Assembly: GCA_012729335.1 (NCBI GenBank)
Contig: JAAYDJ010000028.1
Span: forward strand, 117,491 to 181,490
Source: Bacteroidales bacterium
Lineage (GTDB): Bacteria; Bacteroidota; Bacteroidia; Bacteroidales; Prolixibacteraceae
Length of the DNA stretch: 64,000 nt
Direction of reading: 5' to 3'
The notes under the pieces were generated by a model. That model was given only the letters and a program-made list of their open reading frames with translations, was not told the origin of the DNA and did not search any database. The position numbers and the translations under genes are program-made. This document shows, piece by piece, positions 54,778-62,025 of the stretch. The stretch's first letter is position 1. The number at the start of each line of letters is the position of its first letter.

Positions 54778-56928
54778 TTATTCCACCAGGGTCATTTCAT
54801 TGAGCAGGTAACCGGCCCCGGCAAACTTATCAATGATGAACAGGGCATACCGGATATCAAGCGAGATATTGCGGCATACCGATGGATCGTACATGATATC
54901 GCTCATGGTGCCTTCCCAGCAACGGTCAAAGTTGATCCCGATGAGATGGCCGTCGCCGTTGACCAGGGGACTTCCTGAGTTGCCACCGGAGGTGTGGTTG
55001 GAGGCCACCACACACACCGGCATTTCGCCGTCTTCCCCGTACCGGCCGAAATCCTTCTTTGTGGCCAGTTCCCTGAGACGGTCGGGAACATCGTAATCGT
55101 AAATGGCGGGATTGTCCTTTTCCAGGATGCCGTCGACCGTGGTCACATGGTGATAAACCACCGCATCACGGGGCTGATACCCCTCCACCTGACCGTAAGA
55201 GACCCGCAGGGTAGAGTTGGCATCGGGATATAGGGGCGTGCCTTCATTCATCTGCATGATTCCCGCCACATAATCCTTCATCCCTTTCTCCATGGCGGCT
55301 TCCAGTTCCAGCTGGCGGGGCTGGATCTGGGTGTCGTAATGGCTGCGCAGCGACAGAAACAAGGCCACCAGGGGATCCCGGGAAATCCGTGATAACCCTG
55401 ACATATCGACATGGGCCAGATATTGCTTTAACCGCAGGGAATCGGTGAGCATACTCTTGCGGTAGACCTTTTCGAGGAGTTTTTCTCCGGAGTGTTTTTT
55501 CATCCATCCGGCAAATCCCGCCGGGAGCCACCGGGGTTCGAGATCCTGCCCGAGCAGGGGGAGCAGACTGGTCAGGAGTGCCTCGTCAACAGGCTGATGG
55601 TAGTTTTTGTAGAACCCGCTGACCAACCGGCTGACGGTCGCCCGGGCATTATCGGTGACAGCCCCGTCGCGTTCCACCTGGTTCAGGAACAAACGGATAT
55701 ACCCTGCCAGGGTAAAGGCTTCCACGCCGTTGAGGACGATCTCGCTGTAGTAGTCGGCGGCGCGTATCACAGGGGCATAAGCACCATGGAGTTCCCCCGA
55801 GTTGCGGAAGAAGGTTTCGAAGTGATTATCCCAGAGGTTATTTTTCCTGGCCCAGGCCTCAAACTCCTTCTCCGAGGCCTTCTTTTTTTCTACAGCTTCA
55901 AATCCTTCGAGCCCCATGACCTCTCCCTGCCATTTCTTCCAGGCGTTGCTGATGCCGGCATGCTTGGCGGCATACTGAATGCGCACCTTCGGATCGGCCG
56001 ACATATAGCGGTTGAGAATCTCCAGTTTCTTATCCCTGATGGCGATCCTGTCGGGATTGCGCTGTCCGGTAATGAGTTGTACCCCTTCGGCGGTCAAAAA
56101 GCGGGTGGTGCGCCCCGGATAACCGAAAACCATAGTGAAATCGCCCGGATTCACACCCCGAAGGGAGATGGGAAAGAACCTCTTAGGCCGGAATGGCACA
56201 TTATCGGCGGAATAATCGGCAGGCGCGTTGTCTTTTCCGGCATAAATCCTGAAAAGGCTGAAGTCACCGGTATGACGGGGCCATACCCAATTGTCGGTAT
56301 CCCCCCCGAATTTCCCGATGGCCGAGGGTGGTGCCCCCACCAGTCTGACATCGGTATAGACCTTATACACATGAAGGTAATACTGGTTGCCATAGAAGAA
56401 GGGCCGCACCTGCGCCCGCAGGGTGCCGCCGCGGGAAGCTTCCCGCTCGATGGCCGCGCTGTTGAGGAAAATTTGCCGCGCCCGCGCATTCTCGTCCCTG
56501 ATGGTGTCGGTTCCCGCCAGAACCCTGCCGGTCACCTCTTCCATATATTCCAGGAAACTCACGCTTAACCCCGGACAGGGAAGTTCCCCGGCTTTGTCCA
56601 TAGCCCAGAAACCATGCGTGAGATAGTCATTTTCGAGGGTGCTGTGACGCTGAATCTGCCCATAGCCACAGTGATGGTTGGTAATCAGCAATCCTTCGTT
56701 GGAAATCAGTTCCCCGGTGCAACCGCCGCCGAATATCACCACGGCATCTTTCATACTGGGCTGATCCGTACTGTAGACCTCTTCGGCCGGGAGGCGGAAA
56801 CCCATCCGCTGCATCTCCTCAATATTGTACTTCTTCATCAGCGCCGGGACCCACATCCCTTCCCGGGCAAAAAGAGAGGCTGCGGTGAAAACCATCACCG
56901 CAAAAAACAAAAAGGACTTTTTCATCAA
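54778..56928 (-). CDS. S46 dipeptidyl-peptidase, DPP11-like
   Basis: A 716-residue exported serine peptidase with chymotrypsin-like core: TNHHCGYG (His85/86), DTDNWVWPRHTGDF, and catalytic Ser651 in SGGNSGSPLV. Arg669 lies 18 residues after the serine, in INFDRCWEG. In Porphyromonas gingivalis, S46 enzymes with Arg at the matching place (673, serine 655) are DPP11, which removes dipeptides with Asp/Glu at the second position; DPP7 has Gly. So acidic specificity is expected. It feeds amino acids to the fermentative genes. A 21-base palindrome overlaps its promoter. Confidence 0.9.
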   Translation of the reverse strand: MMKKSFLFFAVMVFTAASLFAREGMWVPALMKKYNIEEMQRMGFRLPAEEVYSTDQPSMKDAVVIFGGGCTGELISNEGLLITNHHCGYGQIQRHSTLENDYLTHGFWAMDKAGELPCPGLSVSFLEYMEEVTGRVLAGTDTIRDENARARQIFLNSAAIEREASRGGTLRAQVRPFFYGNQYYLHVYKVYTDVRLVGAPPSAIGKFGGDTDNWVWPRHTGDFSLFRIYAGKDNAPADYSADNVPFRPKRFFPISLRGVNPGDFTMVFGYPGRTTRFLTAEGVQLITGQRNPDRIAIRDKKLEILNRYMSADPKVRIQYAAKHAGISNAWKKWQGEVMGLEGFEAVEKKKASEKEFEAWARKNNLWDNHFETFFRNSGELHGAYAPVIRAADYYSEIVLNGVEAFTLAGYIRLFLNQVERDGAVTDNARATVSRLVSGFYKNYHQPVDEALLTSLLPLLGQDLEPRWLPAGFAGWMKKHSGEKLLEKVYRKSMLTDSLRLKQYLAHVDMSGLSRISRDPLVALFLSLRSHYDTQIQPRQLELEAAMEKGMKDYVAGIMQMNEGTPLYPDANSTLRVSYGQVEGYQPRDAVVYHHVTTVDGILEKDNPAIYDYDVPDRLRELATKKDFGRYGEDGEMPVCVVASNHTSGGNSGSPLVNGDGHLIGINFDRCWEGTMSDIMYDPSVCRNISLDIRYALFIIDKFAGAGYLLNEMTLVE

Positions 56929-56935
56929 AATGCCA

Positions 56936-56960
56936 TTTGGAAATCAGATTTCCAAATATA
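56936..56960 (-). promoter_or_regulatory. -7 element overlapping a perfect 10-bp-arm palindrome
   Basis: TTTGGAAATC-A-GATTTCCAAA (56936-56956) is a perfect inverted repeat. Its right arm overlaps a minus-strand TATATTTG (56953-56960). The palindrome would cover the transcription start of the S46 gene 8 bases from the ATG, as an operator would. Confidence 0.5.
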
Positions 56961-56964
56961 GGGC

Positions 56965-57966
56965 TTATTTAAAAATATCCTCTTCTTTCTGATATCCTTC
57001 GGAAACAACAGTGAGTTTCAGGTTATCGCGGGTGACCACTACCCCGTTTTCGAGCACCGAGGGGACGAGCATTTCCCCGTTGCTGGTCGTTTGGAAAGTA
57101 CGTTCGCAGGCTTCCCCTTTGGCCAGGCGCACCGCGATTTCAGCTGCCGCAGAGGCCATTTTCTGAATCGGTTTGAAAATGGTGCAGGTCTGGGTCCCCT
57201 TCACCAATTCCTGAAGGTTTTTCAGATCAGCATCCATGCCTGCCACCAATACCTTGCCGGCCATCTGTTTTTCATCGAGGGCCCTGATAGCACCTGCCGC
57301 GATGGCATCGTTCCCCGCAATGATGGCATCAACCTTGTTCCCGCTCTTCTGCAACATCTCACGGGTCAGGGCATACCCCTCCTCTTCACTCCACTGTTCT
57401 GTAAAAGTGTTGAAAACCAACTTCACATCCCCCTTTTCCACCAGAGGAGAAAGTACATTCATTTGGCCCAGGTAAAGAAACTGACTGTTATGGTCATTGC
57501 GGGCACCACCGAGCAGGGCGTAATTCCCCTGCGGCTTGATCCTGGTCAGGTAATCGGCCTGCAACTCCCCTATCTCCACATTGTCGGTGGAAATATAATA
57601 ATCGAGTTTGCAATTGAGGATCAGCCGGTCATAGGAAATGACCCGGGCTTCGCTCTTGTGGGCTTCCTCCACAATGCGGGCCGCAGCAAACTGATCAACG
57701 GGTACAACAACCAGTACTTTTACCCCTTCACTTAACAGCTGTTGTGCCTGTTTCAGCTGGGCATCGGCATCATTGCCTGCATCCATGACGAGTACGGTAG
57801 CACCGAGTTCCTCTGCCCTTTGCACAAAGTAATCCCGGTCATTCTCCCATCTTTCCTTGTCGAAGGCATGGATAAGAAAACCGATTTTCACCGGTTGGGG
57901 CTTATCACATCCCGTCATCAGAAAAGCCAGGAGAAAAATTGAAATGATTCTTGCAGCACTTTTCAT
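56965..57966 (-). CDS. XylF/ribose-type periplasmic sugar-binding lipoprotein
   Basis: A 333-residue lipoprotein (lipobox FLMTGC, Cys20) of the periplasmic-binding-protein type 1 fold, closest to XylF: IGFLIHAFDKERWENDRDYFVQRAEELGA, DAGNDADAQLKQAQQLLSEGVKVLVVVPVD, ISYDRLI and AIIAGNDAIAAGAIRALDE. It would bind a pentose or hexose. No ABC permease or ATPase gene is near, so it may serve a distant transporter or a sensor. Its start codon is preceded directly by three tandem copies of the ~105-bp leader repeat. Confidence 0.85.
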   Translation of the reverse strand: MKSAARIISIFLLAFLMTGCDKPQPVKIGFLIHAFDKERWENDRDYFVQRAEELGATVLVMDAGNDADAQLKQAQQLLSEGVKVLVVVPVDQFAAARIVEEAHKSEARVISYDRLILNCKLDYYISTDNVEIGELQADYLTRIKPQGNYALLGGARNDHNSQFLYLGQMNVLSPLVEKGDVKLVFNTFTEQWSEEEGYALTREMLQKSGNKVDAIIAGNDAIAAGAIRALDEKQMAGKVLVAGMDADLKNLQELVKGTQTCTIFKPIQKMASAAAEIAVRLAKGEACERTFQTTSNGEMLVPSVLENGVVVTRDNLKLTVVSEGYQKEEDIFK

Positions 57967-58278
57967 CTGTTTAAAATATTACTTAGTTGTGGTTCATTCC
58001 GTAAAACAGATGCAATACCCATGTGGTTAATCATGTCGGTTGGTGCATTAATGTTCCATGCGTATTTCATGTGTTTAAAATATTAGTTTGTAATGGCATA
58101 TTCTGGAAAACTCATGACATACCCATGTGGCTTAACCACCCCACCTGGTGCATAATTGATGCATGGATACTTCATCTGTTCAATGATTACGCTGCTGTGG
58201 TTAATGCCATGAAACAGATGCAATATCCATGTGGCTATTTATGCCGGTCGTTGCAATGATGATGCATGGATACTTCAT
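57967..58278 (-). repeat. Three tandem ~104-bp leader repeats
   Basis: Units 57967-58070, 58071-58175 and 58176-58278 (104, 105 and 103 bases), each beginning ATGAA(A/G)TA on the minus strand and ending TTTAAACA(G/C) or a diverged form, the last one at the gene's ATG. They share CCATG, CACATGG(G/A)TAT and TAATATTTTAAACA with the single copy at 12379-12484. The gap 58279-58349 shows no other element. Confidence 0.85.
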
Positions 58279-58349
58279 AACACATCAGGTTCTGGCGTTT
58301 ATTGCATGTACGCAAGAACCAGTGTTTGGGTTTTCCAAAACCTAATAAA

Positions 58350-58925
58350 TCAAAATCCCATGATTTCGGTGTAGAGCCGCTGTACGGGAAGTCCCACCAC
58401 ATTATAGTAAGAGCCTTCGACACGGGTAATGGCCGCCATGCCGATCCATTCCTGGATACCATAGGCCCCGGCTTTATCAGTGGGGTTAAAATGGGTCACA
58501 TAATAATCTATCTCTTTATCGGTCAGCTCCTTAAACTCCACGTGGGTCACAGCATGAAAAGTCCGTTCCTTATGTCGGCTTTTGAGGCATACCCCTGTCA
58601 CCACCTGGTGGATGTGGCCGCTGAGCTTACGCAGCATTACCCGCGCTTCTTCCTGTCCCGCCGGCTTTCCCAGTACTTCCCGGCGCAGCCAGACAATAGT
58701 ATCGGCGGCAATAAGCAAGTCGCGCTCCTCCAGTTTCCCTTCAAAAGGCAAGGCCTTCTGCCTGGCCAGGTACACCGGAATCTCCAGCATGCCCAGGGTT
58801 TTGGGATAGGTTTCAGGGATATCCACGGGTTGTACCGTAAACGGAAGCCCCATTTCATGCAGCAACTGGATCCTCCGGGGGGATTTGGAGGCCAGAATGT
58901 AGTTAAACGAAGGAAACCAATTCAC
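58350..58925 (-). CDS. maf: Maf-family nucleoside triphosphate pyrophosphatase
   Basis: A 191-residue Maf protein: SKSPRRIQLLHEMG phosphate-binding loop, AADTIVWL, and the KQDAGAYGIQ-like DKAGAYGIQEW near the C-terminus. It hydrolyses non-canonical or modified (d)NTPs to monophosphates. The next gene on the strand, kdsC, lies 105 bases upstream of it, so they may be one unit. Confidence 0.92.
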   Translation of the reverse strand: MNWFPSFNYILASKSPRRIQLLHEMGLPFTVQPVDIPETYPKTLGMLEIPVYLARQKALPFEGKLEERDLLIAADTIVWLRREVLGKPAGQEEARVMLRKLSGHIHQVVTGVCLKSRHKERTFHAVTHVEFKELTDKEIDYYVTHFNPTDKAGAYGIQEWIGMAAITRVEGSYYNVVGLPVQRLYTEIMGF

Positions 58926-59030
58926 TATGTTGAGTTATTTGTTTACAAACCACCCATCCGGGCACCGATGGACCGGCGTTCCACTGGCAAGCCCGGCCCC
59001 GAAGGTTTCTGATTCTCTCTGCAGGGATAC

Positions 59031-59561
59031 TCATAAGGCCTGATTCTCACTTCCTGCGGGGATATCCCAGTGGTCACTTGCCCGCATCACCTGCTCGATG
59101 ACATCCCTGACGCATCCGCGCCCTCCCTTCCGGTCGGAGACATACCGGGCCACCGCCTTGATTTCGGGTACGGCATCGGCCGGACAAGTAGGAATGCCCA
59201 CCCTGGTCATCACAGGATAATCGGGAAGGTCATCGCCCATGTATAGGATCTGACGGGAATCCACTCCCGATACCCTGATGAAATCCTCAAGGCACCCTGT
59301 TTTTTCGGAAGCGTTGTCATAAAAGTGGCGGATACCCAGCTTTGCATAGCGCATCCTGACGCCCCGCTGGACTCCGCCGGTAATGATGCCCACGGCATAT
59401 CCCGCCGCAAGAGCCCGCCGTAAGGCATAACCATCCTTCACATTGGCCGTCCTTACCGGATCCCCCTCCCCGTCAAGGGGAGATACATCCTCCGACAAAA
59501 CCCCGTCCACATCAAAAAGAAATGCCCTCACCTCCCTGATATCATCCTTGAAAAAAGACAT
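59031..59561 (-). CDS. kdsC: KdsC-like 3-deoxy-D-manno-octulosonate 8-phosphate phosphatase
   Basis: A 176-residue HAD phosphatase lacking a cap domain: AFLFDVDGVLSEDV (nucleophile Asp), GIITGGVQRGVRMRYAKLG and MGDDLPDYPVM. It makes Kdo for lipid A-core. The start at 59561 (MSFFKDD) gives the family's usual length; an in-frame frame from 59678 would add 39 unlikely residues reaching into the repeat array. Confidence 0.9.
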   Translation of the reverse strand: MSFFKDDIREVRAFLFDVDGVLSEDVSPLDGEGDPVRTANVKDGYALRRALAAGYAVGIITGGVQRGVRMRYAKLGIRHFYDNASEKTGCLEDFIRVSGVDSRQILYMGDDLPDYPVMTRVGIPTCPADAVPEIKAVARYVSDRKGGRGCVRDVIEQVMRASDHWDIPAGSENQAL

Positions 59562-59652
59562 ACCCGAATTTTGGGGAAAGATAGAAATTGTCGGCGAAAG
59601 TAAAAAAAAGAACCCGTTATTTTCGGCTGTGCCGTAAACAACGGGTGGGTAG

Positions 59653-59928
59653 CATCCCTGATGGTGACCAGAAATCACCCCTGACGGGGACCAGATATCA
59701 TCCCTGACGGGGACCAGATATCATCCCTAAAGGTGGCCAGAAATCATCCCTGACGGTGACCAGATATCATCCCTGACGGTGACCAGAAAACATTCCTGAC
59801 GGTGGCCAGATATCATCCCTGACAGTGACCAGATATCATCCCTGACGGTGACCAGAAAACACCCCGGGGTGTCACCAGAAAACATTCCTGACAGTCACCA
59901 AAAAACATCCCCGGGCGCAACCAGTTGG
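59653..59928. repeat. Twelve 23-bp tandem repeats
   Basis: Twelve units starting every 23 bases from 59653 to 59906, without any indel. The core is CATCCCTGACGG then T/G, G, ACCAG and A/T-rich filler. The last three units are more diverged. Not a CRISPR, because there are no spacers. Confidence 0.9.
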
Positions 59929-60000
59929 TGAAAAAGTAGAAACCTGAACACTTAAGCGGTGGATTTCCACACTGAGATTTGATTCTTACAGGTCAGGATA

Positions 60001-60207
60001 CCTGATGGGTTCCAGACCGTACCCCTGATGGGATCCAGGGCGTATACCTGATGGGTTCCAGAGCGTACAACCGATGGACTTCAGAGCGTAAACCTGATGA
60101 TTACCAGGGGGCATGTCAGATGATTACTATGCTGTATACCTGATGATTACCAGGGGGCATGTCAGAGGATTACTATGCTGTATACCTGATGGTTATCATG
60201 CGAAAAA
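60001..60207. repeat. Nine related 23-bp tandem repeats
   Basis: Units at about 60001, 60024, 60047, 60070, 60093, 60116, 60139, 60162 and 60185, with CCTGATGG and CCAG cores. From 60093 a 46-base higher-order pattern repeats (CCTGATGATTACCAGGGGGC alternates with a TCAGA(T/G)GATTACTATGC unit). It is nearly in 23-base phase with the array at 59653. Confidence 0.8.
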
Positions 60208-60228
60208 CCTGGCCGTCAGCAAATGAGA

Positions 60229-60921
60229 TTACCTGGGAAGTGCCGCGGCATATCTTTTGTCGACGACCTCCCAGTTCACAAGGTTCCAGAAGTTCCCCAC
60301 GTATTCGGGGCGGCGGTTCTGGTATTTGAGGTAATAGGCGTGTTCCCATACATCGAGTCCCAGAAGGGGTGTCCCCTTCTCTGTGACCACATCCATCAGG
60401 GGGTTGTCCTGGTTGGCGGTACTGGATACAAAGAGTTTGCCTGAGGCATCGACCGACAGCCAGGCCCAGCCGCTGCCAAAGCGGGTTTTGGCCGCATTCT
60501 CGAAGGCTGCCTTAAAGGCATCAAAAGAACCAAAATCCTTTTCAATCGCCCCTTTCAGCCGGCCTGGCATTTCCTTTTTCACGGGCGACATGTTCTCCCA
60601 GAAAAGATTGTGGTTATAAAAACCTCCGCAGTTGTTGCGAAGGGCCACCGAATACTGGCTGATTTTAGCCAGGATGGAAACCATTGGCATTTCAAGGAGC
60701 CCTGCTTCACCGGCAGCTTTCATAAAATTATCGTAATATCCACGGTGGTGCTTCGTGTAGTGGATTTCCATGGTTTGTGCATCGATATAGGGTTCCAGAG
60801 CATTGTAGGCATACCCCAGCTCGGGGAAGGTGTGGCAGCTTTTCACGGTGGCACCCTCCTGACCCTGCATGGCCATCCCCGTCATCATGAGGAGCACGGT
60901 CATCACTATTATTTTCTTCAT
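60229..60921 (-). CDS. Fe/Mn superoxide dismutase with signal peptide
   Basis: A 230-residue SOD: first metal His in HYTKHHRGYY, then NHNLFWENM and the C-terminal DVWEHAYYLKYQNRRPEYVGNFW (Asp and His ligands). A hydrophobic leader (KKIIVMTVLLMMTGMAMQ) precedes the usual start of the family, so export to the periplasm or outside is predicted, which is uncommon for this enzyme. Iron or manganese cannot be told apart safely. It removes superoxide, giving an anaerobe brief oxygen tolerance. The 23-bp arrays begin 22 bases after its stop codon. Confidence 0.92.
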   Translation of the reverse strand: MKKIIVMTVLLMMTGMAMQGQEGATVKSCHTFPELGYAYNALEPYIDAQTMEIHYTKHHRGYYDNFMKAAGEAGLLEMPMVSILAKISQYSVALRNNCGGFYNHNLFWENMSPVKKEMPGRLKGAIEKDFGSFDAFKAAFENAAKTRFGSGWAWLSVDASGKLFVSSTANQDNPLMDVVTEKGTPLLGLDVWEHAYYLKYQNRRPEYVGNFWNLVNWEVVDKRYAAALPR

Positions 60922-61032
60922 CTTATTATCTTTTAATGTTTTGTCTTTTAAACAAAGTTGAAGGAAAAAGGTTCGCCGGGGTGACTAAATCTCTGACATA
61001 ACCCCTATTTTTACGGGTGCAATCTTTCTCTG

Positions 61033-61983
61033 ATGAACATAAGCGCGATCATTGTCACCTACAACCGGCCCGATGCCCTGGAAGTTATTCTGAGGAGCAT
61101 CCTTGCGCAGAGGGAGCTACCCGGGGAGGTGGTCATCGCCGATGACGGTTCCGGGGCAGCCACCGCCGGGGTAATCAACAGCTACCGGTCCCGGTTTCCG
61201 GTTCCCCTGAAGCAGGTGTGGCATGAGGACAGGGGATTCCGGGGTGCGGCCATCCGCAACCGGGCCATCAGGGAAAGTACCGGCGACTACCTGGTTTTTT
61301 CCGACGGCGACCTGCTGTTTCATCCCTCCTTTTTCCGTGATTTCCGGAGAATGGCAGCTCCCGGAAGCGCCTCCATCGCCTCCCGTGTCTTTCTTACCCG
61401 GCCATTTACCGAAAAGCTGCTGCGCAATCACACCCCCATCGCCACAGCCCTGAATCTTGTTCACCACGAATCATTCAGCCCTGAGAACGGCTTCTCTTCA
61501 AAGCCGTTCTCCGAACCGGAGCCCCATTCTCAGAGTGAGGCCTGGCACATTCCGGCAAAAGGGATTTCCCTTCCCGGGCTATTTTCCTCCGGAATAGAGA
61601 TGAACAGGATCAACGGTTGGCGGATGCCTTTCCTGGCCCCCCTGATGCCGGCGCTCTCCTTCTCGGAGCGCCTGCGGGGCGGACTGCTGGGCGTCTGGCG
61701 CAAAGACCTGGAAGCGGTGAATGGCTGGAATGAGGATTTCTCAGGCTGGGGCCTGGAAGACACCGAATTGGTGGCGCGCCTCCATTTCAGCGGAGTATCC
61801 CTCCGGAAACTGAAATTCGCAGCGGTATGCTACCACCTCTGGCATCCCGTGGCCGACAGGCAGCATCTGCAATCCAACAGGGAGCTGCTTCGGGAGACCA
61901 TCCAGAAAGGTCTCTGCCACTGCAACAATGGATTGTTCCCTCCGGAAACACCATTTCCCGGTGAACCTTCCGGCAGACTGTAA
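61033..61983 (+). CDS. Glycosyltransferase family 2 with galactosyltransferase-type C-terminus
   Basis: A 316-residue GT-A enzyme: SAIIVTYNRPDALEVILRSIL at the N-terminus, VIADDGS, and the metal-binding SDGDLLFHPSFF (DxD); the C-terminal GVWRKDLEAVNGWNEDFSGWGLEDTELVARL is the Glyco_transf_7C signature that contacts the acceptor. It transfers a sugar in surface glycan synthesis. It is divergent from the SOD gene and convergent with the O-antigen ligase gene. Confidence 0.9.
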   Translation: MNISAIIVTYNRPDALEVILRSILAQRELPGEVVIADDGSGAATAGVINSYRSRFPVPLKQVWHEDRGFRGAAIRNRAIRESTGDYLVFSDGDLLFHPSFFRDFRRMAAPGSASIASRVFLTRPFTEKLLRNHTPIATALNLVHHESFSPENGFSSKPFSEPEPHSQSEAWHIPAKGISLPGLFSSGIEMNRINGWRMPFLAPLMPALSFSERLRGGLLGVWRKDLEAVNGWNEDFSGWGLEDTELVARLHFSGVSLRKLKFAAVCYHLWHPVADRQHLQSNRELLRETIQKGLCHCNNGLFPPETPFPGEPSGRL

Positions 61984-62025
61984 GCCCCGTTATTCAGGAA
62001 TTCATACACCCTGCCCGCGTATATT

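Noticed and set aside
55492..56568. Plus-strand frame of 358 codons opposite the S46 peptidase
   Set aside because: Antisense shadow of a well-supported gene.
58023..58259. 78-codon plus-strand frame in the leader repeats
   Set aside because: It is antisense to the repeat units and their conserved sequence ends at minus-strand start codons, so a coding role on the plus strand is unlikely.
59653..60207. Possible CRISPR array
   Set aside because: Units are directly contiguous with no unique spacers, they are degenerate, and no cas genes are nearby.
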